Assembly (NCBI GenBank): GCA_965220955.1
Contig: CBDCRK010000023.1
Location: 1-64,000 of the forward strand
DNA length: 64,000 nucleotides
Source: CBDCRK01 sp965220955
Lineage (GTDB): Bacteria > Desulfobacterota > Binatia > Bin18 > CBDCRK01
Direction: 5' to 3'
The notes under the pieces were generated by a model, which had not been told where the DNA came from, searched no databases, and saw nothing but the letters and a program-made list of their open reading frames with translations. How positions within the stretch are numbered: position 1 is the stretch's first letter; each line of letters opens with the position of its first letter. The position numbers and the translations under genes are program-made. Of this stretch, positions 48,306 to 56,838 are shown in pieces.

Positions 48306-50462
48306 CTAAAACCGATATATATACCGCACCTTGATCCGGCCCTCACGCCGAATCGCGTGCAGGGATCCGTCGTCATCAAGCCAGTCGTGATTGTAAACCA
48401 GGAATAGATCATTCCCTGGCTCGATGATCCAACGCAGTCGTGAATTCAAGCCCAAGACGTCGGAGACTGTGTCATACTGCACAAAGTTAAACCATGACAG
48501 GTCCGCGTTAAGCGCTAGGCTGAGGCGCAGGCGGAGCAAACGGGTAACGAAATTTCCCTCCGGCAGACGTACATCGTTTTGCTGATACTCGGTGCTGAAA
48601 AAGAAGTGTGGACTGGGTCGCAGGTCCAAGCGTGCAATCCAATCGTCCCGTTTACCGCTGAAAAAGTCTCCCCACTGATATGTGAGGTGGAGGGCAACCG
48701 GACGCTTGTCTGCAGTCTGCAGACCGATACGCTGACGGCGAAACACATAAGCACCTGGCGGGATCTTTACTCCGGGGCTGATCTCGAAGTCCTTACTCAG
48801 GCGCTCGAAGGTTTCCAGGGTACGCACAGACAAGCTATCGCCACTATCTAGACGCCACCCACAAGGAAAGTTCACATTACGGGTAAGTAGCCGATTGGTG
48901 TCTTGATCGGTGAAGTAGTTACCGTCAAACGCGCAGGACACCTGCCGAGTCCCCCAACGGCGCGGCCGGGGCGCGGCTTGTAAGAACCAGCCAAAGCGAC
49001 GGATGCCCTTACGTGGCACAAACCCCATAGTAGCATCAAAATCCTCTTGTACCTCGCGGTAAGTGCCGAAAATGTTCCAGGTGTCGTTGGGCAGGCTAAG
49101 CTGGCTACCCCAGGCAAGTTGCTTGGAGGCCTTGGGAATAAAGCTCTTAAGTAAAAACGACGAAAACGATAGGTTCTTGTTGTCCCACAGCTCAGAAGTG
49201 CTGTAGCGAAAATCGCTACCAGCCAGGCCGGTAGCCGACCCGCCCACTGGATCACGGCGAGTGGCAATCATACCGATTGACGATTTAGTAAACAGATCAC
49301 GCTTCACACGGACCACGGTAAAGTTTTCGTTGGGAATGGGCCTACGCTCTTGCGTTTGCACACTAAGCAGCCCTAGCCGGTAAGGCCCTATGCGGCCGCT
49401 GAGCTTGGCACCACCCTGGAGGTCCACCTGCTTGCCGTCATTGGCAATGCCAATACGTCGGCTAAAAAATGGGACAATCACTAGAGGCCCGGACGTTGGG
49501 GTCAGGTCATTCACCGCAAAGTTACCCGCATCTTCCAGAAAGAACTGACGCTTTTCGGGAAAAAACAAAGAAAAGCGGGTCAGGTTAACCTGAACATCAT
49601 CCACCTCAGTTTCGGCAAAGTCGGTGTTAAGGGTGAGGCTCAGCGTCAGGCCTGGGGTAAGACTGTAGAACACATCAAGCCCAGGCTTAAAAGTCGTGGC
49701 ACTGCGCTTGGCCGCAGTGGGGAGAAACGGCGAGATATCCAGGCCCACCCCTTGTTCAATTTCCTCAAGACCCTTTAAATGTCCAGCTTCAGAGACACGA
49801 AAAAAATTCAAATTCTGTTGATACCCGGCCCATACTACCTCCTCAGTACGGCGTTTAATCGTTCGCTGCACATTGAATCCCCAGGTTGATTGCCCCTGGG
49901 CAAAACGCAGTGTCTGGAAAGGAATGGTGAACTCCGCGGTCCAGCCCTTGTCAGTAATGCGGGTGCGCGCATACCAGATACCATTCCAGTCCGGGTTTTG
50001 ATCTTGCCCTTCGTCAGTAATAATCTGATCAAAGCGTGCACCAACGGCATTAACCTGAAAGATAAATCCATTGCGGTGATCATGAAAAGTGTCGAATAGC
50101 AGGGTCACCCGGTCATCAGCCTCCAGGTCTGCATCACGATCATAGCGAGAAACCACAATGCTACTAGGGTCAGAGTCAAAACAGCTTACCCCGATATAGA
50201 GCCGCGAGCGGGAATAGAGGATTCGCACTTCGGTACGCTCAGAAGCTAAGGCCCCCTCGTCAGGTTCACGCTGCCGAAAGTTATCAGTCACCTGGGCTTG
50301 TTGCCAGGCTAGCTCGTCCAGCAGCCCATCGATAGTAATGATCTCATTGATATAAGTTGCAGACAGCTCTGGTGGCGCTGCGTCCACCGGTATGGTAGTG
50401 CCCAGGAGTCCTAAGGCCAGGAGCATCATGCTAAACGAAATGGTTATCTGCAGCCTTCTCAT
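48306..50462 (-). CDS. DUF5916 outer-membrane protein with CBM9-like N-terminal domain
   Basis: A 718-residue protein. The signal peptide at 1-28 (ISFSMMLLALGLLGTTIPVD) is followed by a carbohydrate-binding family-9-like domain (IDGLLDELAWQQAQVTDNFR; LYIGVSCFDSDPSSI; TAEFTIPFQTLRF) and then DUF5916, which contains many amphipathic strands and ends in VRYIYRF, the terminal aromatic residue of outer-membrane barrels. It most likely is a barrel that binds a sugar-like or glycan surface. The gene is single on its strand. Function unknown beyond the outer-membrane location. Confidence 0.85.
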   Translation of the reverse strand: MRRLQITISFSMMLLALGLLGTTIPVDAAPPELSATYINEIITIDGLLDELAWQQAQVTDNFRQREPDEGALASERTEVRILYSRSRLYIGVSCFDSDPSSIVVSRYDRDADLEADDRVTLLFDTFHDHRNGFIFQVNAVGARFDQIITDEGQDQNPDWNGIWYARTRITDKGWTAEFTIPFQTLRFAQGQSTWGFNVQRTIKRRTEEVVWAGYQQNLNFFRVSEAGHLKGLEEIEQGVGLDISPFLPTAAKRSATTFKPGLDVFYSLTPGLTLSLTLNTDFAETEVDDVQVNLTRFSLFFPEKRQFFLEDAGNFAVNDLTPTSGPLVIVPFFSRRIGIANDGKQVDLQGGAKLSGRIGPYRLGLLSVQTQERRPIPNENFTVVRVKRDLFTKSSIGMIATRRDPVGGSATGLAGSDFRYSTSELWDNKNLSFSSFLLKSFIPKASKQLAWGSQLSLPNDTWNIFGTYREVQEDFDATMGFVPRKGIRRFGWFLQAAPRPRRWGTRQVSCAFDGNYFTDQDTNRLLTRNVNFPCGWRLDSGDSLSVRTLETFERLSKDFEISPGVKIPPGAYVFRRQRIGLQTADKRPVALHLTYQWGDFFSGKRDDWIARLDLRPSPHFFFSTEYQQNDVRLPEGNFVTRLLRLRLSLALNADLSWFNFVQYDTVSDVLGLNSRLRWIIEPGNDLFLVYNHDWLDDDGSLHAIRREGRIKVRYIYRF

Positions 50463-50584
50463 GTTAAGGGTTACAAGAATTTGCCGTTTTTGATGATTGC
50501 TGGATAATAGCAGAAAGGGTATGGTAGTTCTGCCTTGTGTCTCTGTAACACAAATAATGAGTGCTAGGAAAGGGAGAGATCTCT

Positions 50585-51382
50585 ATGACTTACAACACGC
50601 TTATTTACGAGAAGCAGGATAGTATTGCCACTATTACAATTAATCGCCCGGAGAAGCGCAACGCTTGGAGCAACCAGCTCTCCGAAGAGGTAATCGAGGT
50701 CTTCGCCGCCATGGAGAAGGACCCCGAGGTGCTGGTAACAATCCTCACCGGCAAAGGGGATCGGGCTTTTTCCGCCGGGGCTGACTTGGGTAACCCCAAA
50801 ACCCATAAGGTTACCACCGTGGGCGAGCACCTGGCCACGGTGAGCCCTCGTGGCTTTGATGTGTTCAACGTTGTGGCGGATTACCCTAAGCCGGTGATTG
50901 CGGCAATCAATGGTTTTGCTATTGGCATTGGCTGTCTGATTACTTTATGCTGCGACATTTTGCTGGCCTCAGACAACGCTGAACTCGGTCTGCCACAGGT
51001 ACCATTGGGTATTATTCCGGCTTACGGCGGTGCAGTACGCTTGGCCCGTTATATCGGCCGGGGCAAGGCCATGGAGATGGTACTCCTTGGAGAACGCATT
51101 ACCGCAGCTGAGGCCTATCGGGTAGGCCTAGTAAGCCGGGTGGTACCGCTGCCGAAACTTATGCCCCTAGCTCGGGACTATGCCATGCGTCTGGCCGCTT
51201 TGCCACCGCTAGCGGTACGTATGGCTAAGGAATCACTCAACAAGGGGCTGGATATTGCTTCGCTTAAGGAGGCGGCTCAAACCGACATTTACCGCTTCAT
51301 GCTCCTAGGCCAGACCGAGGACAGCCATGAGGCCCATCAAGCGTGGCGGGAGAAAAGAAAGCCGATGTTCCGCGGGAGATAA
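50585..51382 (+). CDS. Enoyl-CoA hydratase/isomerase family protein
   Basis: A 265-residue crotonase-fold enzyme. IATITINRPEKRNAWSNQLS, VTILTGKGDRAFSAGADLGN, AAINGFAIGIGCLITLCCDI give the CoA-binding and oxyanion-hole portions. AELGLPQVPLGIIPAYGGAV shows a site where Glu of many hydratases is replaced by a hydrophobic residue, so it may act as an isomerase, lyase or thioesterase rather than a hydratase. ATG at 50585 has GGGAGAG upstream. It is divergent from the barrel gene. Confidence 0.88.
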   Translation: MTYNTLIYEKQDSIATITINRPEKRNAWSNQLSEEVIEVFAAMEKDPEVLVTILTGKGDRAFSAGADLGNPKTHKVTTVGEHLATVSPRGFDVFNVVADYPKPVIAAINGFAIGIGCLITLCCDILLASDNAELGLPQVPLGIIPAYGGAVRLARYIGRGKAMEMVLLGERITAAEAYRVGLVSRVVPLPKLMPLARDYAMRLAALPPLAVRMAKESLNKGLDIASLKEAAQTDIYRFMLLGQTEDSHEAHQAWREKRKPMFRGR

Positions 51383-51476
51383 GCGCCCAGCTATCAGACT
51401 TTATACCCCTACTATAGGCATTCACTATTCAGCTTAAGACTACCAGCTAATTGCTGACTAGTGAAATCGAATCTCC

Positions 51477-51902
51477 TCACTTTGTTCTCTGCAGGAACTC
51501 TACTGGCACTCCGTCGGGGTCCTCGGTGTAGAAACTGCGCATCTTGGGCGCAATCTGCACCAAGCCAGAGGTGATTTTTACATCTCCTCTATGCTGTACT
51601 TCTTTATACTTTGCCTCAACATCAGGCACATAGAAGCACATATGTGGGCTGCCAACATTATTGTGGTGCAGGTCCAGAACGGCGCCCCCGGCGGCCACAT
51701 ACTCAATAAGCTGGAGCATGAAGGTTCCCGAGGTAAGGTGAACAACTTTTAACTGCGCTCCCGGGTTATTAGTCAGAGTGTCGAATTCTTTGCTCTTGAC
51801 CTCGAGTGGTTCTCCCTCTTCCATCCCAACCACATCGCGGTAAAAGGCCAGGGATCGCTCCAGGTTCTTCACAGTTAGGCCAATGTGAAACAACTCTGCC
51901 AT
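51477..51902 (-). CDS. VOC-family (lactoylglutathione-lyase-like) protein
   Basis: A 141-residue VOC protein. ELFHIGLTVKNLERSLAFYR begins the first module, NNVGSPHMCFYVPDVEAKYK the second, and MRSFYTEDPDGVPVEFLQRT ends with the metal-ligand Glu. ATG at 51902 follows GGAGG; the upstream frame to 51989 is not homologous. It lies in the same direction as the LLM gene 139 nt upstream. The substrate is unknown. Confidence 0.85.
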   Translation of the reverse strand: MAELFHIGLTVKNLERSLAFYRDVVGMEEGEPLEVKSKEFDTLTNNPGAQLKVVHLTSGTFMLQLIEYVAAGGAVLDLHHNNVGSPHMCFYVPDVEAKYKEVQHRGDVKITSGLVQIAPKMRSFYTEDPDGVPVEFLQRTK

Positions 51903-52041
51903 GATACCCTCCTTAGCGAAACTTAGGTATTGCTTTTTTGGCAAACCGTCGCGGTAAGGCCCAGACCTCCTTGTGGAGCAGCCCACCAAGGGATCGCGGC
52001 AAATTGAAGAGTCCCACTATGGAGACACTTCAAATAAGCCG

Positions 52042-52887
52042 TTATGCGAATTTCGAAATAAAAGTGGCGTACTTATCCAGGAGCGGTAACACCTTATCCC
52101 TACCCTCGGCCGGTGCCCCGAAGACTGCTCGTTCGACACCAAGTTCCTGGTATTGGCGCAGGGCTGGCTCCTCACCCGGAACTCCAAATAGGGAAATCGA
52201 CAGATCATTCGGCTGGCGTCCTGCTTTTTCAGCCCGAGCATGCAGGTCACGGATGGTCCCTGGTAGATCCTTGAGAACCAGCCCAACCGGAATCCAGCCA
52301 TCACAATAGTTCACTACCCGATCGAGCCCGTTCGAGGTGTGAGTGCCGAGGAGAATCGGTGGATGCGGCTTTTGTACGGGTTTCGGATGACACCAGATCG
52401 CATCAAAGTTCACAAACTCCCCATGGTATTCCGCATTCTCCTCACTCCAGATCACCTTCATAGCCTCCATGCGCTCGCGTAATACCTTCCAGCGTCGCTT
52501 GAAGGGTGTTCCATGGTTCTCCATCTCTTCGGCATTCCACCCACCCCCAATGCCAAAGAGAAATCGGCCGTTTGAGAGTTGGTCGAGAGAAGCCACCTCC
52601 TTAGCCAGAACAATGGGATCGCGCTCGATCACTAGGCAAACCCCGCTACCGACCTTGATTGTTTTGGTGGCTGCTGCTGCAGCCATGAGAGCAACAAAGA
52701 GATCGTGAGTATGCCAATAATCCTTTGGCAGGTCCCCGCCCAGGGGAAATGGAGTACGCCGACTAGCGGGGATATGGGTGTGTTCGGGGTACCAGACCGA
52801 CTCGAAGCCCCGTTCCTCGCAGGCACGGGCAAACTCGTCCGGGCGCATTGCGTAATCCGTGGAAAAGATCGAAACACCAAGTTTCAT
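52042..52887 (-). CDS. LLM-class F420-dependent oxidoreductase
   Basis: A 281-residue luciferase-like protein. MKLGVSIFSTDYAMRPDEFA, ERGFESVWYPEHTHIPASRR, TIKVGSGVCLVIERDPIVLA and GIGGGWNAEEMENHGTPFKR mark the family. LLGTHTSNGLDRVVNYCDGW is the cofactor part. ATG has AAAGGAGG upstream. The VOC gene follows at 51902. This is the fourth LLM enzyme in 64 kb. Confidence 0.88.
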   Translation of the reverse strand: MKLGVSIFSTDYAMRPDEFARACEERGFESVWYPEHTHIPASRRTPFPLGGDLPKDYWHTHDLFVALMAAAAATKTIKVGSGVCLVIERDPIVLAKEVASLDQLSNGRFLFGIGGGWNAEEMENHGTPFKRRWKVLRERMEAMKVIWSEENAEYHGEFVNFDAIWCHPKPVQKPHPPILLGTHTSNGLDRVVNYCDGWIPVGLVLKDLPGTIRDLHARAEKAGRQPNDLSISLFGVPGEEPALRQYQELGVERAVFGAPAEGRDKVLPLLDKYATFISKFA

Positions 52888-53273
52888 AACTTCCTCCTTT
52901 TAGATACTATCAGGCCAGCCCTTACCAACTTATTTATCCTTGATCAAGTCATCGGACTTCCGGGTAGTGGGTCAGTTTGGATAGAGCAAAGATAAAATAT
53001 CATCAATGCCCCAGAGATGTTCTGCGACTCCCGCTTCCATAGCAGGGGTGACCCGGAGCGTTTGGGAATTATATACTAGGGTTGACAATAGGCTTGCTGA
53101 CCTCCTTTGTGGCAACATCCTTGAGGAAGTCCGTTATACCCGCCCGACAGATTGGGTCGAGGTCGGGGCTAAGGTTGTCAGGGAGGAGAGAATTAAGAAA
53201 GACATGAAAGGCATCTCGGGTGGCTTTATCTCTGCCGAACCTTTGATAGCGGCACACACCATCTCTGTGGCCT
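52888..53273. other. Intergenic region without a supported gene
   Basis: About 385 bases with short overlapping open frames on both strands. None has both a good start and coding-like composition. The minus-strand part downstream of 53274 may be remains of a longer gene whose first 29 codons survive. Confidence 0.4.
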
Positions 53274-53363
53274 TTAGTTTGGCTGATAGTCAGAGCGGAC
53301 AATTTCAACCACCTTAGTAGCCTTGGAGCCTTGGGGCTTTTCGGCAGGCAATTTTTCTTTCAT
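53274..53363 (-). CDS. 29-residue peptide (possible gene fragment)
   Basis: ATG at 53363 with AAAGGAG upstream encodes MKEKLPAEKPQGSKATKVVE and the tail IVRSDYQPN. A V-V-E-I-V-R-S-D-Y-Q-P pattern is met at the start of small hypothetical proteins in uncultured bacteria, which usually continue for about 60 residues. Here the frame stops at 53274, so this may be a truncated copy. Function unknown. Confidence 0.35.
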   Translation of the reverse strand: MKEKLPAEKPQGSKATKVVEIVRSDYQPN

Positions 53364-53390
53364 GCTATCGTTTTCTCCTTTCTCTTCTGC

Positions 53391-53663
53391 TCATCTATTG
53401 CAAGATGGCCAAGTTATCTGCAAGATGGCCAAGTTATCTTTGGCGCACTTCGGATCAATTTCTAAATATCTGACCATACGCTTAATATAGCCTTTCTGGA
53501 TTTCCGGGTCCTTTTTCCCATGCCCTCCTTTTGGCAGATGAAAGGTTTTCCCGTTGTAGCGAACCCATATCAGATGTTTTTTGGATTCTTCTGACCACCC
53601 GGGAGCACAAAAATCTAGCATTATCCTAACCTGACTTATGCGAGCCGTTCCTGTTGTTGCCAT
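53391..53663 (-). CDS. HicA-like toxin candidate
   Basis: A 90-residue basic protein (KKHLIWVRYNGKTFHLPKGG; KDPEIQKGYIKRMVRYLEID). The H-x-x-W strand, the FHLPKGGHG turn and a final helix resemble HicA double-stranded-RNA-binding-like mRNA interferases. It starts 3 nt after the upstream gene, in the antitoxin-first order of some HicBA pairs. The active His of HicA may correspond to the His of KKHLIWV. The match is distant; it could be an unrelated small protein. Confidence 0.45.
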   Translation of the reverse strand: MATTGTARISQVRIMLDFCAPGWSEESKKHLIWVRYNGKTFHLPKGGHGKKDPEIQKGYIKRMVRYLEIDPKCAKDNLAILQITWPSCNR

Positions 53664-53666
53664 ACC

Positions 53667-54149
53667 CTAAGCCGCAAGAGCGGTCTCTTGCTCTGCCTCC
53701 TCAGCAACGTTTTGATACTCAAGACATGGCTGCTTTACACACTCAATAATGACATCTACCGGGGTTTCCGCTGGCTTCTTTGTCAACCCTTCTTCTGTGT
53801 ACTCTTCCCTCCTTACTGCCTGAACGGCCTCCCACCACATTTTTTCTGTTGTGTGGCATACTCCCTTGAAAAAATCTTGGACTCCTAATCTGAACTTCTC
53901 GAAATTCTCCGCCTCGTCAGCAACATCATACAGAACGTCCAAGAAGAGGGCTTTGAATTTTTTATACGCCTCTTCTTCGTTCTGAGCACCTTCGGCGATT
54001 CCTCCAGGTTGGACACTAGTCACCCACACCTCCCCCTCTTCTTCAGCACCACGTTCGACCAATGCTCGACCTTTAACGGTCACATCTGCCTGGAAACCAT
54101 GGCCTTGTATTGTGTTCTTAAAAAGAAACAACAGGGGCAATCTGTCCAT
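53667..54149 (-). CDS. HicB-like antitoxin candidate
   Basis: A 160-residue acidic protein. The centre (GEVWVTSVQPGGIAEGAQNE; EEAYKKFKALFLDVLYDVAD) resembles the partial RNase-H-like fold of HicB antitoxins, in which a strand-turn is followed by an E-A-x-x-x-F helix. The rest is helical and charged, with no clear DNA-binding motif. ATG follows AGGAGGG. It directly precedes the HicA-like gene. The pair fits a type II toxin-antitoxin system, with the toxin inhibited by this protein. Confidence 0.4.
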   Translation of the reverse strand: MDRLPLLFLFKNTIQGHGFQADVTVKGRALVERGAEEEGEVWVTSVQPGGIAEGAQNEEEAYKKFKALFLDVLYDVADEAENFEKFRLGVQDFFKGVCHTTEKMWWEAVQAVRREEYTEEGLTKKPAETPVDVIIECVKQPCLEYQNVAEEAEQETALAA

Positions 54150-54469
54150 TATCTCTCCCTCCTATTTCTCTTGATTGCGGAGTAATAAGGTATCTTGATT
54201 GTCTGGCATAACGAACCTCCTTCCAGTCTGATAATTATCCCTTAATACTCCGATTTCTAGTCAGTCTCACTCATTACTGAGTCAAGTATATTAGTGCCAT
54301 TTTTATTTCTTTTGAATCATCACTTGCAACCAATTGCAATGATGATGTTTAAGACCATAATGGTGACACTAAGCAACCAGATCAGCATAACACTACCAGG
54401 CCGGGGTTGCCAGGCAGCAAACTGCCAGGTAGTGTCTCAGTTTGAAACTACCGGCTCAGGTGCTGCCCT

Positions 54470-54570
54470 TCCCCACAGGCGGAAGGCCTTTGCCCCCTCT
54501 CCCCTGGCGGGCGAGGGGGCCTGCCGGCAGGATGCCGGACGCCGGTAGGCGGGAGAGGGGGACAAACACC
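54470..54570. repeat. GC-rich intergenic palindromic repeat
   Basis: The stretch CCTCTCCCCTGGCGGGCGAG and the following CCGGCAGGATGCCGGACGCC contain nested inverted repeats and end in GGGAGAGGGGGAC. Similar elements lie near 60526-60555. It separates the DNA methyltransferase from the divergent gene-poor stretch at 54150-54470, in which I see nothing. Confidence 0.5.
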
Positions 54571-54585
54571 CTGAACCCCAGGTCC

Positions 54586-56136
54586 TTATATCCTCGCCTT
54601 TACATCATACGGCAGCTGCTTGAAGGTGACACTGCTACGTTCCAGGGTCGTCGGGGTCAGCCGCGATTGCTCGCCATAGACCGTCAGCGGATAGGCGAGG
54701 TTGTCCCGAACAAAGCCGGGATACGCCTTGGCGATTTCCTCACGAATGAGGGCCAGCATGGCGCGGGTCAGCACGTTGCCGCCATCTGTCCGTTTGTCGC
54801 CCAGAATGCCGTTGTACAGCAGCGCATAGGCGTGGCCGTCGTGCAGACCGAGCAAGGGCGAATCCCCGTTCCCGCTCCACGGACGCCCGGTTTCACTGAA
54901 CCAGACGTGCGCGGCCAGCACGGCAAAGCGAACGTCCGCCCGAATCTGTCCCGCCTCATCAAACACCGGTGGTCCGAGCCGGTAGAAGCGGAACCCGCCG
55001 CCGCCCTGCCAGCCAACGGCTTTCGAGATGCCGCCCTGCTCGCCGTCGATGACCTTGTTCAAGCGGGGCAGGCAGTGCGTCACCGCGTGCTCGCCCATCT
55101 CGATGCCGATGTAGCGCCGGCCCATCTTGTGCGCCACCGCTGCGGTGGTGCCGGAGCCTAGGAAGGAGTCGAGGACGAGGTCGCCGGGGTTGGTGGCGAT
55201 GTGGAGGATGCGCTGGATGAGGCGTTCGGGTTTTGGAGTGTCGAAGGCATTTGATGCTCCAAACAGAGCATGGATTTCTTTCTTGGCTTCCTGATTATGA
55301 CCAACTTCCCTGTTGGTCCACCAACTCCAGGATTTCACTCCTTCTGCCTCCGACAGATAGTTTTTCACACGCGGTCGGGATCTGCCGTCCTTCCCAAACC
55401 ATATCCGCCCTTGATTACGCAGACGACCAAAGCTCTCTTCAACATTAGCCCAACAGCGGCCCTCTGGTGGAAAATAGCGAACGCCGGCGGGAGTTACGAC
55501 TTCATACATCTGATTTGGTCGATAACCTTGGGCAGTGAAATCCGTAGAAACCCACGGGCCGCGTAAGTCGTTGTCAGGGTTCTTGTACGAACTCCGCTGC
55601 TCCTCCGTTAGTGGCAGGTTATTTAAGCTGCTTCTTGTCGTCTGACCGCCATAAACAAAGATATGGTCATGAGCATCACCCATATTTATCCGTCCGTCAG
55701 GCGACGTTCTCTTTTGCCAAAGGCAGTTGACAATAAATTTTCTTCGACCATAGATTTCGTCCGCAATGATCTTGAGGTAGTGTCCCTCGTCGTCGTCAAT
55801 GTTGATCCAGATTGACCCTTCATCCGTCAGGAACTCTCTCAATATTTCCAGCCGCGGCCACATCATCGCCAACCATTGGGTATGTTCCAAGTTGTCGTCG
55901 TAATGCTCGAAGGCTGAGTGCGTGTTGTATGGCGGGTCAATGTAGATGCACTTAACCCGCCCCGCATAGAACGGTAGCAACGCCTTGAGCGTCTCCAGGT
56001 TATCGCCCTGGATCAACATGTTGCCCGCGTCCGGCTCCCCCGCCGACAGGTCGGGCGCTTCTTCCAACAGCCGATACGGCACACGCGCGGCGGTGCGGAG
56101 GTCTTCGTCTCGGGTCAGCCAGTGCAGGGTTGGCAT
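54586..56136 (-). CDS. Site-specific DNA adenine methyltransferase (type III Mod-like, beta class)
   Basis: A 516-residue N6-adenine DNA methyltransferase. The catalytic motif IDPPYNT lies near residue 67, before the SAM motif FLGSGTTAAVAHKMG near 316. That order is the beta class seen in type III Mod and CcrM. GDNLETLKALLPFYAGRVKC and WINIDDDEGHYLKIIADEIY are standard. A variable middle probably holds the target-recognition part. No Res helicase follows; an intergenic repeat does, so it looks like an orphan. GC content is higher than in the neighbours, a sign of transfer. Confidence 0.9.
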   Translation of the reverse strand: MPTLHWLTRDEDLRTAARVPYRLLEEAPDLSAGEPDAGNMLIQGDNLETLKALLPFYAGRVKCIYIDPPYNTHSAFEHYDDNLEHTQWLAMMWPRLEILREFLTDEGSIWINIDDDEGHYLKIIADEIYGRRKFIVNCLWQKRTSPDGRINMGDAHDHIFVYGGQTTRSSLNNLPLTEEQRSSYKNPDNDLRGPWVSTDFTAQGYRPNQMYEVVTPAGVRYFPPEGRCWANVEESFGRLRNQGRIWFGKDGRSRPRVKNYLSEAEGVKSWSWWTNREVGHNQEAKKEIHALFGASNAFDTPKPERLIQRILHIATNPGDLVLDSFLGSGTTAAVAHKMGRRYIGIEMGEHAVTHCLPRLNKVIDGEQGGISKAVGWQGGGGFRFYRLGPPVFDEAGQIRADVRFAVLAAHVWFSETGRPWSGNGDSPLLGLHDGHAYALLYNGILGDKRTDGGNVLTRAMLALIREEIAKAYPGFVRDNLAYPLTVYGEQSRLTPTTLERSSVTFKQLPYDVKARI

Positions 56137-56274
56137 CAGCTATGGTCCCCTTCCGGTGAGCCCGGAATTTACAATCGTAGAAGCAGCGATCATAGCCCTT
56201 TTGTACACGGCAATCTCTTGTTCTGCCTCTACCCTACAGATTTTCGATTATGGTGTTTATCTTGAAGTTGGCCC

Positions 56275-56373
56275 TCACCCTTTAACCCAACCAGGCCTGA
56301 CTTCCAGGTCCAGGAAATCGCCGTATCGAAGAACATCCAGGTTTCCATGCTCAGTGAAAAATACCGCCTTCAT
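56275..56373 (-). pseudogene. Fragment of a zinc-binding/quinone oxidoreductase (MDR family)
   Basis: ATG at 56373 starts MKAVFFTEHGNLDVLRYGDF and LDLEVRPG, which matches the first strands of medium-chain alcohol dehydrogenase/quinone oxidoreductases (M-K-A-V-F-F-x-E-H-G). The frame stops at 56275 and the conserved G-E-V-L-V-R-V-x-A continuation is absent. It is the N-terminal remnant of a deleted gene. Confidence 0.55.
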
Positions 56374-56838
56374 ATATTTATCTACCTTCCCCACGCAGAG
56401 CTTCTTCTTTCTTGTCTTGCCCTTGTCACAACCGGCTCAAGCTTATCACTGCCGGCAGCGCCCCTTCTGTTAGCAATTAACATTGGGTAGATCTGATAAA
56501 AACAAGCCTTCTCAAACGCGATTCTAAGAGAGCTCCGAACCGTAGTCAGCGCTTTTTAGAATCCTTTCGGCAAACTGCCAACCTTCATTGTCAAAGGTCA
56601 GTCTATTATGGTAGAGAGGTGTCTTAAAGCCCTGGCGGTGTCCACTTCGTACTGTTCGCTGGGGAAACAGAGGCTCTTTTCATTGCTCTAAATTTCTTAT
56701 AACTACTTTTTTATGGTTTATATGAAGGCAGGGTCATGCAGGGAATCGATTTCAGATTGACAATCGGCAGAGCAAGACTTCTGGCCTGAAACCACGATAC
56801 TAATAGCCCCATACCCAGGGGTTTATAAGGAGGGAACC
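56374..56838. other. Intergenic region
   Basis: About 465 bases upstream of the molybdenum hydroxylase operon. No gene is supported. The leader just before 56839 has the ribosome-binding site GGAGGG for its first gene; no clear promoter is seen. Confidence 0.4.

Noticed and set aside
54442..55161. Plus-strand 239-codon frame
   Set aside because: Antisense to the DNA methyltransferase; its length reflects the high GC content of that gene.
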